Origin: Laterigemmans sp052161645
Lineage (GTDB): Bacteria; Planctomycetota; Planctomycetia; Pirellulales; Pirellulaceae
DNA: 64,000 nucleotides
NCBI GenBank assembly: GCA_052161645.1
Contig: CP197414.1
Direction: 5' to 3' (one strand)
Positions 6,974 through 16,328 of the stretch are shown in pieces; within the stretch, counting starts at the first letter, position 1; each line of letters begins with the position of its first letter. A program made the translations under genes and the position numbers. The notes below the pieces were generated by a model, which made no database searches, had not been told where the DNA came from, and saw nothing but the letters and a program-made list of their open reading frames with translations.

Positions 6974-9043
6974 ATGGCCAGTGATCCCAACTTTTTTCCG
7001 TTGGCGAACCTCGAATTCGGCCAGCCCGATTCGGTGTTGCTGTATTATTTCGCGCTCGTGCCGGCGCTGGGCATTCTGGCCCAGTGGATTGCTTGGCGAA
7101 CTCGCTTGCCGGGCATTTTGCTGCTGCTGTTGTTTGGCATTTTGCTGGGGCAATACACCAGTCCCGACGACCTGTTAGCTTTTGTGACTGGGGCGGACCG
7201 CGCCGCCGGGACACGGATTCTGTTTCCCTTGGTATCCCTCTCGGTCGCCGTCATCCTTTTCGAGGGTGGCCTGTCGCTGCGATTCGGCGAGCTTCGCGAA
7301 GCCGGTTCGGCCGTGCTGCAACTGGTCACCATCGGCGCTTTGGTGACGATGATGATGACCACCTTCGCAGCCTGGTGGCTACTGGACTTCAGTTGGCAAA
7401 TGTCGCTTTTGATCGGGGCCATTTTCGTGGTCACCGGTCCGACGGTCATTTCTCCTTTGCTGCGGCAGATTCGCCCGACCAAACGGGTCGACGCCACGCT
7501 CAAATGGGAAGGCATCGTTATCGACCCGATCGGCGCCGTGATGGCGGTGTTGGTCTTCGAGCAATTTCTGGCCAGCAGCGCAAATTTCACGGTCTTGCAT
7601 GCCTTTTTGAAACTCCTACAAGTGCTGCTCAGCGGCCTATTGACAGGTGGCATTGGAGCCTGGTTCTTACTGCAATGCTTCCGTCGCTATTGGGTGCCCG
7701 ATTATCTCCAAGGCGTGCTGGCTTTGGCCGTGGTGCTGGGGCTGTTCAGCTTGAGCAATTTCTTGGCCGAGGAATCTGGCTTGATCACCGTCACCGTGTT
7801 GGGCGTGATTCTGGCGAATCAAAAGAAGGCGGTCATAAAGCATGTGATCGAATTAAAAGAGCACCTGCGAACGCTCCTGATCGGTTGCTTGTTTATCTTA
7901 CTGGGTTCGCGAATTGAACCGAGCGAAGTTTGGGGACTTGGTTGGCAAGGTCTAGCCTTTGTGGCGGCCTTGATCTTGATCATCCGCCCAGTCTCCGCCT
8001 TTATCTCTTTGAGCGGTTCGCAATTAACCACCAAAGAGAGACTATTCGTAGGCTCGCTGGCACCGCGAGGCATTGTCGCGGCCGCCGTCGCCAGCGTCTT
8101 CGCTTTGAAGCTGGAGGGAGCAGGGCTAGCTGGCGATGCGGGTGACGCCACTTCACGGATGGTGGCTTTAACATTCTTGACAATCCTCAGCACCGTGGCA
8201 GTGTATGGACTGGCCGCCGGCCCCATGGCTCGTTTCTTAAAGTTGGCTCAGCCGAATCCTCAAGGCTTGCTAATTGCCGGAGCCGACCACTGGGTCCGCG
8301 AGCTCGCGAAAGTCTTGCATGAAAACCAAGTCACATTCTTAATGTTGGATACGAACTACAATAAGATCAGCGCCGCGCGGATGGCTGGCTTGCCCGCTGA
8401 GTGCATGAATATTCTCAGCGACCACACGTTGGAGGAAGTCAACTTTGGCGGAATTGGTAGGATGCTGGCGCTGACACCGAACGACGAAGTTAACTCCTTG
8501 GCGGTGCAAGAATTTCGACACGAATTTGGCCGCGCGGGAGTGTATCAATTAAGTTTTAAGACACGTGCCGCCGCTGAAAAACGGGCGATGGCCAATCACC
8601 TCCAGGGAAGGATTTTATTTAATGAGAAATGGACCTTCTCGGAACTCAGCAACGCAATTGATGCGGGAGCAACTTTTAAGGCGACCAAGTTAAGCGATAC
8701 CTTTTCTTACAATGATTTCTTTGATCGCCACGGCGAGGCATCCGCCTTGCTATTCGTGTTAACCGAGAACGAAGTCCAGATCAACAGTGCAGACCGCAAG
8801 CTGAATCCCAAAGCGGGGGACACGGTAATTGCGCTGGTGCCTCCGAGTTCGAAGGCAGGTGGTGCAGCGAAGAGTCCCAAAGGAAAAACCGTCACCAAAG
8901 AAGGCTCGCCTGCCGACCTTGGCGAGACCAGCGAGACCAGCGAGACCAGCGAGACCAGCGAGACCAGCGACCCGGCTCAAGCAGACTTGCCCGCCAGCGG
9001 CCAGCTCTCCGCCAAGCCCCCTCCTCGATCCACTCCAGGCTAG
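6974..9043 (+). CDS. CPA1-type Na+(K+)/H+ antiporter with RCK-like C-terminal domain
   Basis: 689 residues. About 12 transmembrane segments occupy residues 15-420, with the CPA signature elements FEGGLSLRFGELRE and the GPTVISPLLRQIRP segment (in CPA1 proteins usually TDP; here TGP). From about residue 428 (LLIAGADHWVRELAKVLHEN) a Rossmann-like TrkA-N/RCK domain begins, although the dinucleotide loop is degenerate (GADHWV instead of GxGxxG), followed by a TrkA-C-like segment to about 620. The last 65 residues are Lys/Ser/Pro-rich, with a Ser-Glu-Thr repeat. It probably exchanges Na+ or K+ for protons across the cytoplasmic membrane. The kinase ends 6 nt upstream and a small membrane protein starts 3 nt downstream, so an operon is likely. 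Confidence 0.87.
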   Translation: MASDPNFFPLANLEFGQPDSVLLYYFALVPALGILAQWIAWRTRLPGILLLLLFGILLGQYTSPDDLLAFVTGADRAAGTRILFPLVSLSVAVILFEGGLSLRFGELREAGSAVLQLVTIGALVTMMMTTFAAWWLLDFSWQMSLLIGAIFVVTGPTVISPLLRQIRPTKRVDATLKWEGIVIDPIGAVMAVLVFEQFLASSANFTVLHAFLKLLQVLLSGLLTGGIGAWFLLQCFRRYWVPDYLQGVLALAVVLGLFSLSNFLAEESGLITVTVLGVILANQKKAVIKHVIELKEHLRTLLIGCLFILLGSRIEPSEVWGLGWQGLAFVAALILIIRPVSAFISLSGSQLTTKERLFVGSLAPRGIVAAAVASVFALKLEGAGLAGDAGDATSRMVALTFLTILSTVAVYGLAAGPMARFLKLAQPNPQGLLIAGADHWVRELAKVLHENQVTFLMLDTNYNKISAARMAGLPAECMNILSDHTLEEVNFGGIGRMLALTPNDEVNSLAVQEFRHEFGRAGVYQLSFKTRAAAEKRAMANHLQGRILFNEKWTFSELSNAIDAGATFKATKLSDTFSYNDFFDRHGEASALLFVLTENEVQINSADRKLNPKAGDTVIALVPPSSKAGGAAKSPKGKTVTKEGSPADLGETSETSETSETSETSDPAQADLPASGQLSAKPPPRSTPG
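8922..8966 (+). repeat. Five 9-bp tandem units (GCGAGACCA)
   Basis: Five exact copies of GCGAGACCA, in frame inside the antiporter's C-terminal tail, encode a (Glu-Thr-Ser) tripeptide array. Because the unit is a multiple of three, copy-number change alters tail length without a frameshift. Confidence 0.95.
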
Positions 9044-9046
9044 CGA

Positions 9047-9709
9047 ATGTCAATCGATGTCTTTCCTCAAGTCGTTGCGATGCTCCCTTTAGCCAGCTAC
9101 TTTATTTTGCTGGGCGCTTTGCGACTGGGGAAATATCCCCTGGTGACGACCGCCACGCGGGACGGAGCCGCGGTGGGGATCGCGGCCAGCGGCTTGATGA
9201 TGATCGGCCCCGCTTACTTGTTCTTCCCTTCCATGGCGGCAGCCGAACTGGGCTGGTATATCTGGATTGTGCTGGGCATTTTTTACATGCTTTGCATCTC
9301 ATTATTACTGCTCGCTCTTAAACCCAAAATCGTGATCTACGGTTTGCGCGTCGACGACGCGGAAGCTTGTCTCTTACGTGCGGCACAGACGATTGAGCCC
9401 TCAGCCCACTTGGACGCGAACCGTCAACAAATTGTCCTTCCGCAGGCTGGCGTCACTTTACGGGTGGACGCTTTGGGGATCACCGACGCGGTGCAAATCG
9501 AAGCCTTTGAAAAGCATTTGCACCCCAGATTTTGGCGTCAGCTTTTGTTGGAGGTCCGTCGGGAAGCCGCGCAGGTGCGGAAGGGATTTAGCGTTGGTGG
9601 GCTGGGTATGTTGGCGGTCGGAATTTCGTTGATGGTCCTGACCGTCAGTCAAGCCTTATCGCAATCGAATGAGCTGCTGGCTGGATTCCGACAGTGGTTA
9701 CAGGTATAG
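9047..9709 (+). CDS. Small membrane protein of unknown function
   Basis: 220 residues, not recognised. About three transmembrane segments lie in the first 90 residues (ASYFILLGALRLG; GIAASGLMMIGPAYLFF; WYIWIVLGIFYMLCISLLLLAL). A soluble part follows (about 95-185), and a final helix near the C-terminus (GLGMLAVGISLMVLTVSQAL). It starts 3 nt after the antiporter stop, so it may be an accessory of the transporter or simply share its transcript. Confidence 0.7.
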   Translation: MSIDVFPQVVAMLPLASYFILLGALRLGKYPLVTTATRDGAAVGIAASGLMMIGPAYLFFPSMAAAELGWYIWIVLGIFYMLCISLLLLALKPKIVIYGLRVDDAEACLLRAAQTIEPSAHLDANRQQIVLPQAGVTLRVDALGITDAVQIEAFEKHLHPRFWRQLLLEVRREAAQVRKGFSVGGLGMLAVGISLMVLTVSQALSQSNELLAGFRQWLQV

Positions 9710-9725
9710 CGGCGGAGAGGTCAGC

Positions 9726-10898
9726 ATGATGGCCGCGATCGAACGCCAGGCTTTAACTGCCTGTTACCGCGATGGCTTATTAAATGACGTTTTGCCTTTC
9801 TGGCTGAGCCACGGGGTGGATCAGACATACGGCGGCATTTTGACCTGCCTGGACCAGGATGGCACGGTGCTGGATACCGACAAATCGGTGTGGCACCAGG
9901 GACGTTTTACATGGTTGCTCGGCGAACTGTACAACAACGTCGAACCGCGGCCCGAGTGGTTGGCACTGGGCGAGCGGAATCTGGCCTTTATCGACCAACA
10001 CTGCATCGACCCCAGCGACCGGCGCATGTGGTTTCAGGTGACACAAGAGGGGCGACCGATTCGCAAACGTCGCTACGCTTTCTCAGAGAGTTTTGCCGCT
10101 ATCGCCTATGGTGAAATGGCACTCGCCACCGGCAACGCCAGCTATGCCACCCGCGCCGTGGAATTGTTCCAACAATTCGTTCGGCACAACCTTGACCCGC
10201 CGCCACAGACTGCCAAATTCACCACCGAACGCCCGCTGCGGTCGATCGGTTTCCCGATGATCATGTTGGCCACGGCACAGGAATTACGAGGTTCAGTGGG
10301 TATGGCTGACGCCGACCACTGGATTGATCGCGGCATTGAAGAGATCGTTGGTTATTTTCTCAAGCCCGATTTGCGTTGCGTGTTGGAAACAGTCGGACCG
10401 CGTGGCGAATTGGTACCCCATTTCGACGGTCGCACGCTAAATCCGGGGCATGCCATCGAAGCAGCTTGGTTCCTGCTGCGGGAGGGTCGCTGGCGGAACG
10501 ACCAACATTTAATTCAGACCGGCTGCCAGATGTTGGACTGGATGTGGGAACGAGGCTGGGACACCCAACACGGCGGACTCCGCTATTTTGTTTCCATCGA
10601 CTCGCGGCCGATTCAAGAGTATTGGCACGAGATGAAATTTTGGTGGCCTCACAACGAAGCGGTGATCGCCAGCTTGATGGCCTTCTTGCTGACTGATGAT
10701 CCCAAGTACGCTGACATGCACAACCAAGTCCACGGCTGGTCGCATGCGCACTTCGGGGACCCCGTCCACGGCGAGTGGTTCGGCTATCTGAATCGCGACG
10801 GTTCGCTGAGCTCTTCACTCAAAGGCAATCTCTGGAAAGGCCCCTTTCATTTGCCCAGAATGCAGTTGACCTGCTGGCAATTGCTGCGAGACGCCTGA
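9726..10898 (+). CDS. N-acylglucosamine 2-epimerase (AGE) family protein
   Basis: 390 residues, start ATG at 9726 chosen because GGAGAGG (9714-9720) lies 5 nt upstream; earlier in-frame codons overlap the preceding gene. It has the (alpha/alpha)6-barrel pattern of the AGE/cellobiose 2-epimerase superfamily: HGVDQTYGGILTCLDQDG at the N-terminus, WHQGRFTWLLGELYN, the RRMWF and RKRRYAFSESFAAIAYGEMA segments, NPGHAIEAAWFLL with its catalytic-region His, and WWPHNEAVIASLMA. The likely role is epimerisation or isomerisation of a free sugar or N-acylhexosamine in the cytoplasm; the substrate cannot be told from sequence. A ~220-nt gap with a C10 run (10957-10966) separates it from the sigma factor gene. 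Confidence 0.88.
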   Translation: MMAAIERQALTACYRDGLLNDVLPFWLSHGVDQTYGGILTCLDQDGTVLDTDKSVWHQGRFTWLLGELYNNVEPRPEWLALGERNLAFIDQHCIDPSDRRMWFQVTQEGRPIRKRRYAFSESFAAIAYGEMALATGNASYATRAVELFQQFVRHNLDPPPQTAKFTTERPLRSIGFPMIMLATAQELRGSVGMADADHWIDRGIEEIVGYFLKPDLRCVLETVGPRGELVPHFDGRTLNPGHAIEAAWFLLREGRWRNDQHLIQTGCQMLDWMWERGWDTQHGGLRYFVSIDSRPIQEYWHEMKFWWPHNEAVIASLMAFLLTDDPKYADMHNQVHGWSHAHFGDPVHGEWFGYLNRDGSLSSSLKGNLWKGPFHLPRMQLTCWQLLRDA

Positions 10899-11116
10899 AA
10901 TTGGGGCGATCCCAACCAGCATCGCTCACAAACGGAGTCCGTTAAGTCAACGAGCGCCCCCCCCCCTCGATTGTCTGCCGATTTTCGGTAAGGATTAGTC
11001 TGGGGAACAAGATTCTAAAAATTATCACGAAGATTTTCCCGCCTCCAGCGTTTAACTATGCGGAGGCTGGATGCGAGAATCGATGTCATTTCTCACTTCC
11101 AGATGCGAAAGCCAGC

Positions 11117-11674
11117 ATGAACTCCGCAATTCAGTCGAACCGGCAACAAACCGCTTCGACCGTGCAGAATTCCGAATTTGTAGCGCTTTACGACGAGTAC
11201 GCTCGATGGTTGATGCTGCTCTTGAACAACTGGAGTGTGCCCGTGCATATCGCTGAGGATATTTCGCAAGCAGTGTGGCTGAAAGTATATCGCAGTTTGG
11301 CCAGCTTTGACGGCGCCAGCCCCCGTGGTTGGCTTGCCAGCATCGCCCGCAATGAACTGGCATCGCTCCATCGCACCAAAAAGAGTCAGTTGCTGCGGCA
11401 AGCCGTTTCCACCCATCGCGATGACGACACCATGGAGATACCGGTCCCCTATTCGGCCGTGGAAGTTTTGGAGATCGACGAGCAAACGCAGCAGTTGGCG
11501 AGTTGTGTTGAAGATTTGTCAGACCCTCATCGTCAAGTCGTCAGGCAAATTTTATCGGGGATCAAATATGACACGATCGCCGCTGATTTGGCGTCGACTA
11601 AAAATCGCATCTACAAACTTTTCCATGAGGCCAAGGGGCGGTTAAAAAATTGCCTGGAGGTGCACGGATGGTAG
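11117..11674 (+). CDS. ECF-type RNA polymerase sigma factor
   Basis: 185 residues with sigma-70 region 2 (about 24-90: ALYDEYARWLMLLLNNWS, then AEDISQAVWLKVYRSLASFDGASPRGWLASIARNEL) and region 4 (about 130-180: LSDPHRQVVRQILSGIKYDTIAADLASTKNRIYKLFHEAKGRL). Region 4 is weaker than usual in the HTH turn. There is no region 1 or 3, as expected for group 4 (ECF) factors. The downstream membrane protein overlaps its stop by 7 nt, the typical arrangement of an ECF factor and its regulator, so the pair probably responds to an envelope signal. Confidence 0.88.
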   Translation: MNSAIQSNRQQTASTVQNSEFVALYDEYARWLMLLLNNWSVPVHIAEDISQAVWLKVYRSLASFDGASPRGWLASIARNELASLHRTKKSQLLRQAVSTHRDDDTMEIPVPYSAVEVLEIDEQTQQLASCVEDLSDPHRQVVRQILSGIKYDTIAADLASTKNRIYKLFHEAKGRLKNCLEVHGW

Positions 11675-12603
11675 CGTCCCGCGTGTTAACAGCCCCCGAT
11701 CAAGAGGAACAACAGGCGGCTTGGCTGGAAAGCGAGCTGAGCGGCACGCAGCTGCAACGCTTGGTCATCGAATTAGCCGCGCTCGCCGGCGTGGAACCGC
11801 GGACGGCAAGCAGCGAACAAGTGGACCAATGGCTTGGTGACAGACGAACAGTGGTGCTGTCAGAGGGCCTTGCTGGCTTGGCCCCTGAAAGCGTGCGGCA
11901 GCTGCTGGGCAGTCCCGAGTTGCTGCTGCCACTGCAGCAGTTGTTATTGATTGAAGGGGCCGCTTACTGGCAAGCTAAATTCGCCGCGGGAGCCAACGAC
12001 GAATCAAGACGGCAACAGCAGGTGCGGTTGCTGAAAATTCAACAAACGCTGGAGGCGGAAACTGTTCGTCCTGCAGAGTCCCCTCACACCGACCAGCTAT
12101 CGACTATCGAACCATCGGGCACCTCGTCTCGCCGCGGTCTTGTGCTGTTGCTCCTGGCTGCTTCGATCTTGCTGGTGGTGGGAGGTAGTTGGTTGCTGCG
12201 GAGCCCGACCGGCCCGCCTTGGGGCTGGACCGCGGCGGAGATGACAGCCATGGCCGATCTGCCCGCCGACCAGTACCTCGAGCGACTGGCTACCAGCGGC
12301 AGCAAGTGGTTTGCCAAACGCCCCGACACCACAGCTGGTTTGGCAAAACGGATTCGTGAAATGCGAGCCGGCTGCGATTTGGTGATCGACACCAATCGGC
12401 AAGCCGCGCCCACACCGACTCGCCAGTGGCTGATCGAACGTTGCCTGGCGTGGCGAGACAAGTTTGAAGAGCAACTCGTTGCCCTCGAAAACGGCGCGGA
12501 GGTCGGCGAAGTTCGCGATAGCATGGACGCGTTGGTCAATAAATTAGTCAACGCCCTGCGGGAGCGGGCCGATCAACTGGCCGAGAGCCGACAAGTGGGC
12601 TGA
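11668..12603 (+). CDS. Membrane-anchored probable anti-sigma factor without zinc-finger motif
   Basis: 311 residues from the ATG at 11668; GGAGG about 9 nt upstream and the 7-nt overlap with the sigma gene indicate translational coupling. Residues ~1-145 are a soluble, helical, Gln/Leu-rich domain. A single transmembrane helix (RRGLVLLLLAASILLVVGGSWLL, about 153-175) follows, then a ~135-residue extracytoplasmic part with alternating charged helices. The HxxxCxxC zinc motif of ZAS anti-sigma factors is absent, so the role is inferred from position and topology only. Confidence 0.6.
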   Translation: MVASRVLTAPDQEEQQAAWLESELSGTQLQRLVIELAALAGVEPRTASSEQVDQWLGDRRTVVLSEGLAGLAPESVRQLLGSPELLLPLQQLLLIEGAAYWQAKFAAGANDESRRQQQVRLLKIQQTLEAETVRPAESPHTDQLSTIEPSGTSSRRGLVLLLLAASILLVVGGSWLLRSPTGPPWGWTAAEMTAMADLPADQYLERLATSGSKWFAKRPDTTAGLAKRIREMRAGCDLVIDTNRQAAPTPTRQWLIERCLAWRDKFEEQLVALENGAEVGEVRDSMDALVNKLVNALRERADQLAESRQVG

Positions 12604-12693
12604 TTGAAGTGGGTTGATTGTCGCGCAGTGCGAATCCGGTTAGGCTGTTTCTATGATACCCAGAAACCGGTGCAACCTTCGGAACCGAGCCAG

Positions 12694-13599
12694 ATGCTGC
12701 AGGGAATTATTCCACCACTTGTGACGCCGCTGCAAGCCCGCGATACGCTCGACCAAACGGGGTTGGAGCGGCTGGTCGAGCATGTCATCGCTGGTGGTGT
12801 TAGCGGCCTGTTTGTGCTGGGCACGACTGGGGAAGCCCCCAGCCTGAGCTATCATTTGCGCCGCGAATTGATCACTCGCGTATGCGATCAGACCGCCGCG
12901 CGGCTGCCGGTATTGGTGGGCATTACCGACACGGCCTTTGTGGAATCGGTGGAGCTGGCTAGGCATGCCGCCCAAGCCGGTGCTACCGCCGTGGTCTTGT
13001 CGACTCCTTATTACTTCCCCGCCGGGCAAACCGAATTGATTGCCTACGTGCGGAACTTGGCCGCCGAGTTGCCCTTGCCGTTGGTGCTTTACAACATGCC
13101 CAGCCTGACCAAGGTGTGGTTTGAAATCGACACCCTCAAACAGCTGGCCGAGCTGGAGAATGTGATCGGGGTCAAGGACAGCAGCGGCGACTTGGAGTAC
13201 TTTGCGCGACTGGCCGAAGTTCGCCTGCTGCGGCCCGATTGGTTTTGCTTCATGGGCCCTGAAAACTTATTGGCCGAAGCTCTCCAGCTGGGCGGCCAAG
13301 GGGGGGTTCACGGCGGGGCGAACGTCTATCCCGAATTATTCGTCGGACTCTACGACGCGTTGGTCTCTGGAGATGTACCGCGACAGCAGCATTTGCAATC
13401 AATCGTCGATGAGCTGCAAGCGATCTACGCGATTGGAAAATATGCTTCGCGGTTCATCAAAGCGACAAAGTGCGCACTTTCCCTGCGGGGGATTTGCCAA
13501 GATTTCCTAGCCGAACCTTTTCATCATTTTCATCCCCCCGAGCGCGCGCGGGTTGCGGAAATCCTAGCCACCGTAGATCGGCTAATCGTCGGCTCGTAA
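12694..13599 (+). CDS. Dihydrodipicolinate synthase / N-acetylneuraminate lyase family aldolase
   Basis: 301 residues from the ATG at 12694 (MLQGIIPPLVTPL is the canonical family start; 30 in-frame codons upstream look non-coding). It is a class I aldolase TIM barrel with GLFVLGTTGEAPSLS (the GTTGE pyruvate-binding motif), the catalytic Tyr in LVLYNMPS, and the Schiff-base Lys in GVKDSSGD. It could be DapA (lysine/peptidoglycan) or another pyruvate-dependent lyase. The KDSSGD variant and the absence of other lysine genes favour a catabolic family member, but this is not decided by sequence alone. Confidence 0.85.
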   Translation: MLQGIIPPLVTPLQARDTLDQTGLERLVEHVIAGGVSGLFVLGTTGEAPSLSYHLRRELITRVCDQTAARLPVLVGITDTAFVESVELARHAAQAGATAVVLSTPYYFPAGQTELIAYVRNLAAELPLPLVLYNMPSLTKVWFEIDTLKQLAELENVIGVKDSSGDLEYFARLAEVRLLRPDWFCFMGPENLLAEALQLGGQGGVHGGANVYPELFVGLYDALVSGDVPRQQHLQSIVDELQAIYAIGKYASRFIKATKCALSLRGICQDFLAEPFHHFHPPERARVAEILATVDRLIVGS

Positions 13600-13629
13600 T
13601 CAAGTGAATGGTCAAGCCAAGGTATTACC

Positions 13630-15789
13630 ATGCAAACGAAATATGCCCCACCACTGTGTCCAGTCTTGGTCCTGTCTCTCTTTGCCAGCGGTGTTTTTTA
13701 TACTTCAGCCGCAGCTCAGCCTGCCGGAGCCAAACAGACCGTGAACAGTCGCTCGATATTGCTACAGCCCTGGAAAGGCCCTTACGGTGGCGTACCTCCT
13801 TGGAATGAAGTTCGCGTCGACGAATTTGTCTCCGCCTTCGACATGGCCATCGCCGAGCATGTCGCCGAGATTGAGGAAATCGTGAACAACCCGGCTGAGC
13901 CTACTTTTGAAAATACGGTGGTCGCTCTGGAACGTGCGGGGAAAACGCTGCAGCGGGTGAGCGCGATTTCCGGAGTCCACTCGTCGAATCTCAACCTTGG
14001 CCCGATTCCCGACATCGAACGCGTGGTGGCACCAAAATTATCGGGGCATGACGATTGGATTACGCAAAACAAGCCATTGTTTGCTCGCATCGAAACCTTA
14101 TACATGAATCGTGATTCGGCCAATTATACGGTCGCTCAAACGCGTTTGCTGGAAGACCGTTATAAGGATTTCGTGCGGTCGGGTGCCAAGCTGACTGAGG
14201 AGGAAAAAAACAAACTTTCTCAGCTCAATAAACGGCTGGCGAGTCTCTACACCGACTTCAGCCAAAATGTCTTGGCCGACGAACAGAACTATGTAACTTG
14301 GATCGAGGACGCACAGCGTTTGGCCGGTATGCCGGAGAGTGTCGTGGCAGCCATGGCGGCGGCCGCCCGGCAGCGTGGACGAGCCGATGCGTGGGCCGTT
14401 ACCAACACCCGCTCTTCGATGGATCCGTTCTTGACCTACGCCGACGACCGCGAATTGCGTGAGCAGGTTTGGCGGACTTATTATGATCGTGGTGATAACG
14501 GTGATGAACACGACAACAACGCGATCATCACCGAAATCCTCCGCCTCCGCGCGATTCGCGCCAAGATGCTGGGTTATCCCACGCACGCTCATTGGCGACT
14601 AGAGCCGCAAATGGCTCAGACCCCCGATGCCACCATGGATCTGATGATGCAAGTTTGGCCCAAAGCGGTGGCGCGAGTTCGGGAGGAAGTCGCCGATATG
14701 CAGCAAGTGGCTGATCGCGAGGGAGCCGATTTCAAAATCGCCCCCTGGGATTACCGTTACTACGCGGAAAAAGTTCGCAAGGAAAAATACGACCTCGATT
14801 TCAACGAAGTAAAACCTTATTTGCAACTGGAGAAGCTGCGGGAAGGCATGATGTGGGCCGCCGGCCAGTTGTTTGGCTTTCAATTCATACCGACTTTTGA
14901 AGTCCCCACCTTTCATCCCGATGTGCGAGTGTGGGAAGTTCATGACGCGGCGGGAAACCATGTGGGTTTATGGTATTTAGATCCTTATGCTCGCGAAGGA
15001 AAACGCAGCGGTGCGTGGATGACCGATTACCGCCCCCAGGAAAACATGGGCGAGCCGATTTCAACGATCGTATCCAACAACTCGAATTTTGTCCCCGGTG
15101 CGGCGGGCGAACCGGTGTTGATCTCTTGGGATGATGCGATCACTTTGTTTCACGAATTTGGCCACGCTTTGCATGGACTCTGCTCACAAGTCAATTATCC
15201 TTCGCAGTCGGGAACCTCGGTGGCCCGCGACTATGTGGAGTTCCCTTCACAGTTGAACGAACATTGGCTCGACACCCCCGAAGTCTTGGGTAAGTTTGCC
15301 TTGCATTATCAAACGGGGGAACCTTTGCCAGCAGCGTTGTTAGAAAAAATCAAACGCGCGTCAAACTTTAATCAAGGGTTCGGTACCGTCGAATACTTGG
15401 CCAGCGCCTTGATTGACATGAAATTGCATCTCGCCGGTGACGCGCCGATTGACCCTGACAAATTCGAGCGGGAAACGTTAGCCGAACTGGGCATGCCGGC
15501 TGAAATCGTGATGCGTCACCGCACTCCGCACTTCAGCCACATCTTCGCCGGCGATGGCTACTCGGCTGGCTATTACAGTTACCTCTGGTCCGACGCGTTG
15601 ACGGCCGATGCGGCCGAAGTGTTCGAGCAAGCTGGCAGCTACTATGATCCGGAAATCGCTAAACGGTTGTTCGACACCATCATGTCCGTCGGCGACACGA
15701 TTGACCCGGCCGCTGGGTTTCGCGCGTTTCGCGGGCGTGATGTCGATACCACGGCCTTGTTGCGGAAACGGGGATTTCCAGTCGAATGA
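13630..15789 (+). CDS. dcp: M3-family oligopeptidase / dipeptidyl carboxypeptidase, exported
   Basis: 719 residues. The N-terminus (MQTKYAPPLCPVLVLSLFAS, ending near AAAQPA) is a Sec signal peptide, so the enzyme acts in the periplasm. The M3 zinc motif is HEFGH at about residues 508-512, followed by GTSVARDYVEFPSQ, which holds the third ligand glutamate, and LNEHW. The long helical N-terminal half (LERAGKTLQRVSAISGVHSSNLN) and the GYSAGYYSYLWSD segment match the Dcp/oligopeptidase A group. It is expected to trim C-terminal dipeptides from peptides. The next gene overlaps by ATGA, so mog is coupled. Confidence 0.9.
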   Translation: MQTKYAPPLCPVLVLSLFASGVFYTSAAAQPAGAKQTVNSRSILLQPWKGPYGGVPPWNEVRVDEFVSAFDMAIAEHVAEIEEIVNNPAEPTFENTVVALERAGKTLQRVSAISGVHSSNLNLGPIPDIERVVAPKLSGHDDWITQNKPLFARIETLYMNRDSANYTVAQTRLLEDRYKDFVRSGAKLTEEEKNKLSQLNKRLASLYTDFSQNVLADEQNYVTWIEDAQRLAGMPESVVAAMAAAARQRGRADAWAVTNTRSSMDPFLTYADDRELREQVWRTYYDRGDNGDEHDNNAIITEILRLRAIRAKMLGYPTHAHWRLEPQMAQTPDATMDLMMQVWPKAVARVREEVADMQQVADREGADFKIAPWDYRYYAEKVRKEKYDLDFNEVKPYLQLEKLREGMMWAAGQLFGFQFIPTFEVPTFHPDVRVWEVHDAAGNHVGLWYLDPYAREGKRSGAWMTDYRPQENMGEPISTIVSNNSNFVPGAAGEPVLISWDDAITLFHEFGHALHGLCSQVNYPSQSGTSVARDYVEFPSQLNEHWLDTPEVLGKFALHYQTGEPLPAALLEKIKRASNFNQGFGTVEYLASALIDMKLHLAGDAPIDPDKFERETLAELGMPAEIVMRHRTPHFSHIFAGDGYSAGYYSYLWSDALTADAAEVFEQAGSYYDPEIAKRLFDTIMSVGDTIDPAAGFRAFRGRDVDTTALLRKRGFPVE

Positions 15790-16328
15790 GTGCATTGGAT
15801 TCGATTCGCATTGGCATTGTCACAGTCTCCGACAGGGCCAGTCGTGGTGAGTATGAAGATCTTGGCGGTCCGGCTATCGAAGGCTACTTGCAGTCGGTGC
15901 TCGATTGCCCATGGACTCCGTTGCGACGGTTAGTGGAAGACAATCGCGTCTTGATCGCTGATCACTTAATTGAATTAGTCGATCAGGAAAAGTGTTGCTT
16001 GGTGATTACCACCGGAGGCACCGGACCGGCCTTGCGCGATGTGACTCCCGAGGCGACCGAACAGGTTTGCCAGCGGATTTTGCCCGGTTTTGGCGAATTG
16101 ATGCGGCGAGTTTCGTTAGAAAAGGTTCCCACCGCGATATTATCAAGACAGCTGGCCGGGATTCGCGCTCGCGCCTTGCTGTTGAACTTGCCTGGCAAGC
16201 CAAAATCGATCGCAGAATGCTTAGACGCGGTCTTCCCGGCGATTCCCTATTGCATTGATTTAATCGAAGGACCTTACTTGACCACCAATACCAGCCGCTT
16301 TACCGCCTTTCGGCCGCCAGGCGCGTAA
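15786..16328 (+). CDS. mog: Molybdopterin adenylyltransferase
   Basis: 180 residues of the MogA/MoaB fold. It opens with IRIGIVTVSDRASRGEYEDLGGPAI and contains the MPT-binding motif TTGGTGPALRDVTPEAT and the conserved LPGKPKSIAECLDAVFPAIPYCIDLIEG. It adenylates molybdopterin before metal insertion. It overlaps the M3 peptidase stop by 4 nt (ATGA) and is followed without spacing by rarD, but no other molybdenum-cofactor gene is in the window. Confidence 0.93.
   Translation: MSALDSIRIGIVTVSDRASRGEYEDLGGPAIEGYLQSVLDCPWTPLRRLVEDNRVLIADHLIELVDQEKCCLVITTGGTGPALRDVTPEATEQVCQRILPGFGELMRRVSLEKVPTAILSRQLAGIRARALLLNLPGKPKSIAECLDAVFPAIPYCIDLIEGPYLTTNTSRFTAFRPPGA

Noticed and set aside
10957..10966. C10 homopolymer before the sigma factor gene as a phase-variable switch
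   Set aside because: It lies 150 nt upstream of the start outside any evident promoter box; one run without strain comparison is too little evidence.
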